DNA of 49,185 nucleotides from Verrucomicrobiales bacterium (GTDB lineage Bacteria; Verrucomicrobiota; Verrucomicrobiia; Verrucomicrobiales; DEV007): NCBI GenBank assembly GCA_002726915.1, contig PBSY01000005.1, positions 57,793-106,977 of the forward strand, written 5' to 3'. Below, piece by piece: positions 43,377 through 49,185 of the stretch. How positions within the stretch are numbered: the first letter of the stretch is position 1; each line of letters starts with the position of its first letter. The notes below the pieces were generated by a model, which was given only the letters and a program-made list of their open reading frames with translations, ran no database searches and was not told the DNA's origin. The position numbers and the translations under genes are program-made.

Positions 43377-44822
43377 TTAATCTTCAATGAGCTCTGGCCA
43401 CTTGGTATGAAAGAACTCGCCCGCAGGCTTGTCGACGCGCTCATAGGTGTGAGCGCCAAAGAAATCGCGCTGCGCCTGGAGCAAGTTGGCCGGCAGCACC
43501 TCCGAGCGATAGCTGTCGTAGTAGCTTAAGGAAGCACTGAAGGCTGGCACAGGAATACCGTTGGTCACACCAAGAGCCACAATCTCACGCCAAGCGGCCT
43601 GGTTACCGTTGAGGATTTCGGTGAAGAAATCGTCCAGCATCAGATTAGTTAGGTTAGTATTGCGCTCGTAGGCCTCGGTAATGCGATTAAGGAAGCGGGC
43701 ACGAATGATGCAGCCACCGCGCCAGATGCGTGCGCACGAACCGAGATCAACGCCCCAGCCGTGCACTTCACTGACGACCTTAATAAGATCGAGACCCTGG
43801 GCGTAGGAAATGATCTTGGAAGCGTAAAGGGCATCATGCACCTTCTGGACGAGCTCTTCCTTATCCATGGATACCGCTGGATTCGGTCCTTCGAGAATTG
43901 GGGCCGCAGCGAGACGTTCGTCTTTCTTAGAAGAAAGAATGCGGGCTTCGACGGCTGCGTTAATCGTCGAGATCACTACGGCGTTGGCGGCACTATTCAT
44001 CACCGTCCAACGGCCGGTTCCCTTCTGGCCAGCCTTATCAACAATGAGATCAACGAGGTGCTTGCTTGTTTCAGGATCTTTCTCTTCGAAAATCTTGGAA
44101 GTGATCTGGATGAGGAAAGACTCCAGCGGACCTTCATTCCACTTAGTGAAGATGTCAGCCATTTCGTCGTTGCTGATTCCAGCCCGTTTGAAAATCTCGT
44201 AGGCCTCGCAGATTAACTGCATATCTCCGTATTCGATGCCGTTGTGAACCATCTTAACGAAGTGACCGGCGCCACCGGTTCCGACGTGAGTCACACAAGG
44301 AACACCCTCCACCTTGGCAGTGATTGCCTCAAAAACCGGCTTGATAATTTCCCAAGAGCTAGCCGGACCACCGGGCATAATGGATGGCCCCTTGCGGGCT
44401 CCCTCTTCTCCCCCGGAAACTCCAGAACCAATAAAAAGAAGACCTTTCTCGGCGAGTTCCTTGGAACGGCGCTCTGTGTGAATGAAATAGGTGTTTCCGC
44501 CATCGATGATAAGGTCCCCTTCCTCAAGCAACGGGACGAGGCTTTCGATCACCTTGTCGACTGCATCGCGATCGTTCGGGTCACCACCAGCCGTGGACTT
44601 CACGAGAATCATCACCTTACGGGGGCGCTCCAGGCTGGCCACGAAATCCTCGAGCGTCTCAGCGCCGCAGAGATTCTTGTCCGGGTTTTGTGCGATGAAT
44701 TCCTTCATCGTCTCAGTCGTGCGGTTGTAGACAGAAACGCGGAAACCGCGACTTTCTACATTCAGTACGAGATTTTGCCCCATTACGGCGAGGCCAATAA
44801 GTCCGAAATCGCTCTTGCTCAT
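43377..44822 (-). CDS. gnd: 6-phosphogluconate dehydrogenase (decarboxylating)
   Basis: This oxidative pentose-phosphate enzyme makes ribulose-5-phosphate, CO2 and NADPH. The ATG at 44822 has an AAAGGA ribosome site at the right distance; a TTG at 44852 has not. The 481-aa protein has the Rossmann start FGLIGLAVMGQNL, IDGGNTYFIHTERR, SGVSGGEEGARKGPSIMPGG, THVGTGGAGHFVKMVHNGIEYGDMQ with the catalytic Lys, and SCARIWRGGCIIRARFL, all typical of the long (dimeric) class. It converges with the TIGR02597-like gene and diverges from moaE. Confidence 0.97.
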   Translation of the reverse strand: MSKSDFGLIGLAVMGQNLVLNVESRGFRVSVYNRTTETMKEFIAQNPDKNLCGAETLEDFVASLERPRKVMILVKSTAGGDPNDRDAVDKVIESLVPLLEEGDLIIDGGNTYFIHTERRSKELAEKGLLFIGSGVSGGEEGARKGPSIMPGGPASSWEIIKPVFEAITAKVEGVPCVTHVGTGGAGHFVKMVHNGIEYGDMQLICEAYEIFKRAGISNDEMADIFTKWNEGPLESFLIQITSKIFEEKDPETSKHLVDLIVDKAGQKGTGRWTVMNSAANAVVISTINAAVEARILSSKKDERLAAAPILEGPNPAVSMDKEELVQKVHDALYASKIISYAQGLDLIKVVSEVHGWGVDLGSCARIWRGGCIIRARFLNRITEAYERNTNLTNLMLDDFFTEILNGNQAAWREIVALGVTNGIPVPAFSASLSYYDSYRSEVLPANLLQAQRDFFGAHTYERVDKPAGEFFHTKWPELIED

Positions 44823-44912
44823 GTAAATTGTCCTTTGAATGTTGAGCGACAAGACTACTCACGATTTCAGAAGCGCAAGCGCTCATTTCGTTTCATCCAA
44901 AACAGATTGCCT

Positions 44913-45311
44913 ATGACAACTACTCATCTCACTTGTTCGATCTCCAAAAAAAGAATCGAAGAAATCGAGCGTTCCTATGACGCGTCCTGTGTTCACGGAG
45001 CCGATTTGAGGTTTCACGGCGTGGTCCGTAATCTCGAAGAGGGACAGAAAATCTCGGGGATCGAATACAGCCACTATGACAAGATGGCATTAAATGAGTT
45101 GCAGAAAATTGGCGTGGCAATGGGCCGCAAGTATCCCGATCACTTAGCTCAAATCCATCACCGTCTCGGCTTCGTCCCCACCGGAGAAGCCTCCATCGTC
45201 ATTCGCATCCAGACGGCCCGCAGTGCCCAAGCATTCGAAATCAGCCGGGAATATCTAAAACGCATTAAACAAACAGTGCCAATCTGGAAGAAGCCGGTCT
45301 TAGTAGGTTGA
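44913..45311 (+). CDS. moaE: Molybdopterin synthase catalytic subunit (MoaE) with altered His-Arg pair
   Basis: MoaE, with the small sulfur carrier MoaD, builds the dithiolene of molybdopterin. The true gene is 132 aa from the ATG at 44913; longer readings through the gnd antisense are shadows. It has GADLRFHGVVRNLEEG (Arg39, conserved), the EYSHYDKMA segment, HHRLGFVPTGEASIVIRI and LKRIKQTVPIWKK (Lys119 and Lys126, conserved). The family's HR-containing segment (SAHRxxAF) is TARSAQAF here, so Arg103-Ser104 replace His-Arg. From memory both residues matter in the E. coli enzyme. No other moa genes are nearby, which fits a scattered pathway or a specialised paralogue. Confidence 0.9.
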   Translation: MTTTHLTCSISKKRIEEIERSYDASCVHGADLRFHGVVRNLEEGQKISGIEYSHYDKMALNELQKIGVAMGRKYPDHLAQIHHRLGFVPTGEASIVIRIQTARSAQAFEISREYLKRIKQTVPIWKKPVLVG

Positions 45312-45531
45312 GCATACTACGCGGAATAGCCCTGCGAAGTTGACGACTCTGGTTTACCCCCGCGTTTAAAGCGCTTTTTTCGAGGAAACCGGAAGTGTCT
45401 GCAGTCAAAACATCCATTTTTTTAGTTTAATCAGCGTTGTCGGCTCCTTTGCAGGTCACCCTGGCAAATTTCATATTGGTAGTTAACCAAAAAGAAGCCG
45501 TGATGTTTAAGTGTATCGCGCAAACAAAAAA

Positions 45532-45834
45532 TCAGAATACCAGATTTTCCTCTTCTCGTTCCTCAATCGATTGGCTGACTAGCTTGAACCCACCTCCCGA
45601 ATCCTCATTCAAATAGTCCAATACACCGCTCCCATATACAGGTATATGCGGTGACCAGACAAACTCGTCTATGACCTTACGGACAAATCCTTCTACAGTC
45701 TCGATCATAGTCTCGACCGACTCGTTCTCCCCGTCTGGGTAGCGTCCCTTTATGAGGTCTCAGTCAAATGTTACCTCACCATTCTCTAGTATGGTGATCT
45801 GATATTTCCCTTCTTTGCTCTCTATTATAGTCAT
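45532..45834 (-). pseudogene. Small foreign-looking gene broken by an in-frame TGA
   Basis: A 101-codon frame runs from ATG 45834 to TGA 45532-45534 with a single internal stop, TGA at 45760-45762 (codon 25). It sits between VTFD and DLIKGRYPDGE, where Trp would fit well (TGG to TGA). The encoded product is acidic and soluble, with IETVEGFVRKVIDEF, VWSPHIPVYGSGVLDYL and an EEREEEN tail; I do not recognise a family. Codon choice is unlike the neighbours: six of nine Ile codons are ATA. This suggests transfer from elsewhere. A restart at an internal ATG (codon 43) could still give 58 residues. The other 220 bp, 45312-45531, show no feature. Confidence 0.5.
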
Positions 45835-45898
45835 TGGTCCAGTTTTTTGATAAAATGGCCATTGCCACCGATGAAGTGAAACGGGAAGTTACCGCTGT

Positions 45899-47005
45899 AT
45901 GATTCTTCAATTTGGAGCCGGTAACTTTCTGAGAGGTTTCGCGGATCTCATCGTTCACCAACTAAATCTCAAACTCAATGATGGGCCAGGAAAAATCATT
46001 GTTATCCAATCTACCGGAAAAGATAGGGCTGACGCGATTAATGCTTCAGAAGGAAACTATCGCGTTGCGATTCAGGGCTTCGAGGAAGGCAAGGTCATTG
46101 ACGAAACAGTCGAGGTAGCATCCATCAGTCATGCGCTCCACGCCGGCAGCCAATGGGCTGAAATTGTTGAAGCCGGAAGGCACCCTGACCTGAAACTCAT
46201 CCTCTCCAACACCACCGAGGCCGGACTCACTCTCGATCCTGCTGACGCTACTTCCACCGGGAGAGCACCAACTTCATTTCCTGCAAAACTTCTGGGAGTA
46301 CTGACTGAACGAAAGCAGGCAAACCAACCCGCCCCGTGGATCGTTCCCTGCGAACTCATAGAATCCAATGCAGACCGCCTGCGCGATCTCGTCCTGAAAC
46401 AAGCGGTCTTATGGAACGCACCCGAAGATTTGATCGCATGGATTAAGCAGGAGTGCCGATGGGTGAACACGCTAGTAGATCGCATCGTGGCAGGAAGACC
46501 TACCAAGCATCCACTTCTCGAAAGCGACCCACTGCTTATCAGCGCCGAACCATTCTGCCTCTGGGCGGTTGAGACGAAAGATGCCAGTTTCCCTCTCGCT
46601 CAACATCCAAAAGTCGTGACCGTAACCGACATTACCCCATACACGCTCCGCAAAGTTCGAATCTTAAATGGTGCTCACAGCGCGCTCGTCAGTCACGCCA
46701 TGAAGGTCTCGGGAATCAAGACAGTTCGTGACTGCGTCGAAAACCACAAAATCGCTCCATGGGTGGAAAAGCTTCTCTTTGAAGAAATCGTGCCTGTCCT
46801 CGAAGGCCGTTGCGATGACCCGAAGGGTTTTGCTCACGAAACTCTCGATCGTTTTCGCAATCCATTCCTCGATCATCAACTCAGTGCCATCGCTTTGAAC
46901 CACGAGTCCAAGGTAGCTGTTCGCCTGCAACCTACGCTAGAGGAATTCCGTCAACGATTTGACAAGGAGCCTCCGATACTTTCGGAACTGCTTAGGCCAA
47001 AATGA
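45899..47005 (+). CDS. Tagaturonate reductase/mannitol dehydrogenase family protein
   Basis: The 368-aa protein belongs to the polyol-specific long-chain dehydrogenase family. It starts immediately at the nucleotide-binding sequence MILQFGAGNFLRGF. The catalytic signature KxxxxNxxH is present as KVRILNGAH (Lys252, Asn257, His260). LILSNTTEAGL and WVNTLVDRIVAGRP are also typical. UxaB-type tagaturonate reductases share these features but are longer (about 480 aa), so the function (hexuronate breakdown) is a likely but unproven guess. Some N-terminal residues might be missing, since the first strand begins at residue 1. No uxaA or uxaC is adjacent. No strong ribosome site precedes the ATG. Confidence 0.8.
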   Translation: MILQFGAGNFLRGFADLIVHQLNLKLNDGPGKIIVIQSTGKDRADAINASEGNYRVAIQGFEEGKVIDETVEVASISHALHAGSQWAEIVEAGRHPDLKLILSNTTEAGLTLDPADATSTGRAPTSFPAKLLGVLTERKQANQPAPWIVPCELIESNADRLRDLVLKQAVLWNAPEDLIAWIKQECRWVNTLVDRIVAGRPTKHPLLESDPLLISAEPFCLWAVETKDASFPLAQHPKVVTVTDITPYTLRKVRILNGAHSALVSHAMKVSGIKTVRDCVENHKIAPWVEKLLFEEIVPVLEGRCDDPKGFAHETLDRFRNPFLDHQLSAIALNHESKVAVRLQPTLEEFRQRFDKEPPILSELLRPK

Positions 47006-47027
47006 ATCAAAGAATAGCCGCAGGGAA

Positions 47028-47213
47028 TTAAGCCATCGCAACCATGATTGTGGCAATCAGTCCTACTACCATGATCACTCCGGTAGCAAAGAACCAATCA
47101 ATGCACTTCGACTTCTTTGCCCGCTCCAATTCCGATTGGGTCTCGTTAGGCACATCGTCCAAAGCGGTGGATACCGGGGAGTGGGCGTGAACATAAATGC
47201 GGAAAATATTCAT
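47028..47213 (-). CDS. Small tail-anchored membrane protein (61 aa)
   Basis: The product has a hydrophilic N-terminal half (with DVPNETQSELERAKKSKC) and one C-terminal transmembrane helix (FFATGVIMVVGLIATIMVAMA) reaching the last residue, so it is predicted to be tail-anchored with the N-terminus in the cytoplasm. The ORF fills the gap between uxaB-like and hydrolase genes and its composition is protein-like. I do not recognise a family. The ribosome site is weak. Confidence 0.55.
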   Translation of the reverse strand: MNIFRIYVHAHSPVSTALDDVPNETQSELERAKKSKCIDWFFATGVIMVVGLIATIMVAMA

Positions 47214-47273
47214 GTGGAGAAGACGCTCCCCTCTATCGCTCTATGCACAGAAACTGAAAATTCTCAAAATGTT

Positions 47274-49046
47274 CTAAAGTCCAGCATGAAGCCGGAGAAT
47301 GCGCTTTAGCTCTTCAACCGCACCGGGATCTTTGTAGGAGCGGTGATCCGTAGGAACAACCAACTCAGACTCAGCACCTTCAAGGTGAGAACTCCAGTAG
47401 TCCACCACGCCATCTGAACTTTCGGGCGTGTCGCCTTTGCCCCGGTCTCCTATAATCGAGTGGTAACGCACCCCTTGTTTCTTCGGCGATTTATCCATCG
47501 CCAATAGAATTGGTGAGTCCGGCCGCAACGACTGAACGCTGGTAAGCTTTCTCGCCTTTGACTGATACTTCAGCCCTTCCCTGGAGCCTTTGGTCACGAA
47601 ATTCGCTGTGCCTAACAGAACATTTTTAGGCAGTTTAGCGAGTTGCGAAAGCGCTCCGGCTAGGCTCGAATTTGCCATATTGGCTCCGCGGTGAGGAGTG
47701 GAGAAAAAGACAGCGCGCTGAGTTGCCTCATCATAATTGAAAAACAACAGTCCACTCGCCGCCTCCTTGTTCGGCCAGTCAGCGGCAACCACTTCAAACG
47801 ATCCATCGCTGATTTCTCTCCAGATTCGAGTGTCGAAATCCGTGATCAACATATTCGACAGCACGCCACCCATGCTATGGCCCGCCACAATCATGTTTCT
47901 AGACAACGGATCATTCCTGTCCGGATCGTAACGCTCACGAAGTTTCTCAAGCTCGTTCCGTTGCAACTCTCCTGATTCCGCAATGGCATAAGAAGTGGGA
48001 TACTGGAAAGCTAGGATCTGATATCGCCGGGCGATATCAGGTTCTGACATCAATTCCGGAATAATCTCACGCCAAATGAGCGAGGCGGAGATCAGGCCAT
48101 GCGATAGTAAAAGAGGGATGCGGTCCGGATCGTAAGGCTCCAAAAGGTAAATTCCTGAGTCTTTCGCGTGCCGCCTCGCGTTGAGGAAGCCAAATAATCC
48201 CGTTAGATGCTCATTCTCTCCGCTGGCCATGATGAGAACCGGAGCAGAAAAATTCGCCGCCAAAGATATACTGCGGCCGCTGATCGATATTCGGTCGCGC
48301 TTAGTTGGATCGTGAATGGCGAGTGATACCAGGGTTCGACAAGCCTCCCCTTTGCCGATCTCTCGCGTTTCGGCGATCGTCAGTGTGATTGGCATGTGAA
48401 GGCCCTTGGGCAGAAAGTTCGCCATCTCTCTCTCTCGTTCAGAGGTTCGGTAGCGGATTCCGACAAGTGGTGCACCAAGACCAGCCCGGCCAATATGCTT
48501 CACTCCTTTGCCTCTGACCCCGTCAGATGAGATAGTCTCATCGAAAAAATTTGCGGGGAAGTCCGAAGCCGGATCCAACCGGATCTCATATCGGTGATTG
48601 CCGTTAATGAGATGATAGGGCGCCGACCCCTTTCTGTGGGGGTCACTCCACCAAACTTCGGCGAAACGCGCGAGCGACGAATTATGAAGCGTCAACAAGG
48701 CCCTCTCGGCCTCGGAACCAGGGATTTCCTTCTGAACAATCAATAATTCACGGCTTTCGACAGCCGCTCGTAGAAAGCTGCTCGCAGCATCGTCAATCTG
48801 ACCCGTCTTTGAATACCTTTCTCCGGTCTTGAGCAAATTGATTGATTTTTTCGCGACCACATCGACCACGGCTACAGGCAACTCTAGAAGGTTAGCCATA
48901 CCTTCCAATTCGCGGGCTGATTCAATGCCCGCTTCCGTAACAGCGCCCGAAACCCGCTTTGATCTTACCGTTGAACAGGAAGTGAAAACTAACAATAGCA
49001 GTGCTAAAGCAAGCCTCATAACGGCTCGATAGGCTTTAGAAGACAT
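47274..49046 (-). CDS. Alpha/beta-hydrolase lipoprotein
   Basis: The 590-aa protein has a lipoprotein signal (hydrophobic helix, then FTSC with Cys24) from the ATG at 49046; the ATG at 49067 is an alternative. An N-terminal helical part of about 110 residues (ELEGMANLLELP, RYSKTGQIDDAASSFLRAAVESR) suggests TPR-like packing. The hydrolase domain starts near residue 300 with LLLSHGLISASLIW (oxyanion His-Gly), then IVAGHSMGGVLSNM with the nucleophile Ser391, and STPHRGANMA. The catalytic His probably lies in a C-terminal segment such as TDHRSY. It resembles bacterial esterases or lipases that act in the envelope; the substrate is unknown. Only 119 bp of window follow, without a gene. Confidence 0.82.
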   Translation of the reverse strand: MSSKAYRAVMRLALALLLLVFTSCSTVRSKRVSGAVTEAGIESARELEGMANLLELPVAVVDVVAKKSINLLKTGERYSKTGQIDDAASSFLRAAVESRELLIVQKEIPGSEAERALLTLHNSSLARFAEVWWSDPHRKGSAPYHLINGNHRYEIRLDPASDFPANFFDETISSDGVRGKGVKHIGRAGLGAPLVGIRYRTSEREREMANFLPKGLHMPITLTIAETREIGKGEACRTLVSLAIHDPTKRDRISISGRSISLAANFSAPVLIMASGENEHLTGLFGFLNARRHAKDSGIYLLEPYDPDRIPLLLSHGLISASLIWREIIPELMSEPDIARRYQILAFQYPTSYAIAESGELQRNELEKLRERYDPDRNDPLSRNMIVAGHSMGGVLSNMLITDFDTRIWREISDGSFEVVAADWPNKEAASGLLFFNYDEATQRAVFFSTPHRGANMANSSLAGALSQLAKLPKNVLLGTANFVTKGSREGLKYQSKARKLTSVQSLRPDSPILLAMDKSPKKQGVRYHSIIGDRGKGDTPESSDGVVDYWSSHLEGAESELVVPTDHRSYKDPGAVEELKRILRLHAGL

Positions 49047-49185
49047 TTCATTCCGCTCTGAAGTCATTCTATTTGAAGTGTTTCTTTCGACAAACTCAGC
49101 AGAAAAGCCGTAACGCTGGTTAATTTCGGACCGCTCAGGGATTTCTCAACCCTAATTGCCAGAGGCTATCTACCTATCAAGCCTA

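Noticed and set aside
44244..44912. A long plus-strand frame leading into moaE, which would make a 355-aa protein.
   Set aside because: The first two thirds are antisense to gnd and do not resemble any protein; MoaE similarity begins exactly at the ATG at 44913.
45760..45762. Selenocysteine at the in-frame TGA.
   Set aside because: The sequence after the codon forms only a 4-bp hairpin (TGAG/CTCA), not a bacterial SECIS element, and the context does not match a known selenoprotein.
1..49185. tRNA or rRNA genes, CRISPR arrays, insertion sequences or prophage genes.
   Set aside because: I read the intergenic stretches for tRNA-like T-loops, spaced direct repeats and transposase-like frames and found none. 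A covariance-model scan was not possible.

Overview
The window reads as chromosomal DNA of a Gram-negative, free-living bacterium, most likely a member of the Verrucomicrobiota. I infer this from the mix of families: a secreted protein whose N-terminus resembles the TIGR02597 family that I remember from Verrucomicrobium and Opitutus, a secreted sulfatase, an SHD1-like tail on an exported thioredoxin-fold protein, several lipoproteins, a DUF481 outer-membrane barrel, and KpsF (an LPS/Kdo pathway enzyme). Most genes are housekeeping genes in short operons on both strands. I see no rRNA, tRNA, insertion sequence, CRISPR array or prophage.

Layout. 1-3.7 kb: a lipoprotein amidase, an exported protein with a possible clan CD peptidase core, then bioB and folP. 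3.7-7.3 kb (minus strand): a cysteine-less thioredoxin-fold protein, an HtrA protease and a BioF2-like GNAT protein. 7.4-15.5 kb: an eleven-gene Mrp-type cation/proton antiporter operon. Its gene order follows the archaeal Mbh membrane arm (E-F-G-MbhD-MbhE/B-C-D) and it adds two further antiporter-like subunits and two small membrane proteins. 15.5-21.6 kb: a DUF481 barrel protein, riboflavin synthase, LeuD without LeuC, a zinc-ribbon membrane protein, a T4-lysozyme-like lipoprotein and Ndk with a strong terminator. 21.7-34.3 kb: pyruvate carboxylase, Dus, a PQQ-type propeller protein, TrmB, a family 2 glycosyltransferase, DinB, KpsF, ManA, a Fur-family regulator and ArgH. 34.4-36 kb: a single-pass membrane protein and a PDZ protein.

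36.4-43.3 kb is the most unusual part: three large secreted proteins in one tight unit. The first joins a YHYH domain to a sulfatase. The second joins an MbnP-like copper-binding domain to a di-heme MauG/cytochrome c peroxidase. The third is a TIGR02597-like/choice-of-anchor D protein whose start overlaps the second gene by 4 bp. In known systems MbnP/CorA-type proteins and their di-heme partners are separate polypeptides, and the di-heme enzyme oxidises a tryptophan of the partner to kynurenine; here both are one chain. 43.4-49 kb holds Gnd, MoaE with an altered His-Arg pair, a foreign-looking small ORF broken by an in-frame TGA, a tagaturonate reductase-like enzyme, a small tail-anchored protein and an alpha/beta-hydrolase lipoprotein.

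All family assignments come from reading motifs in the translated sequence; no database search was run.
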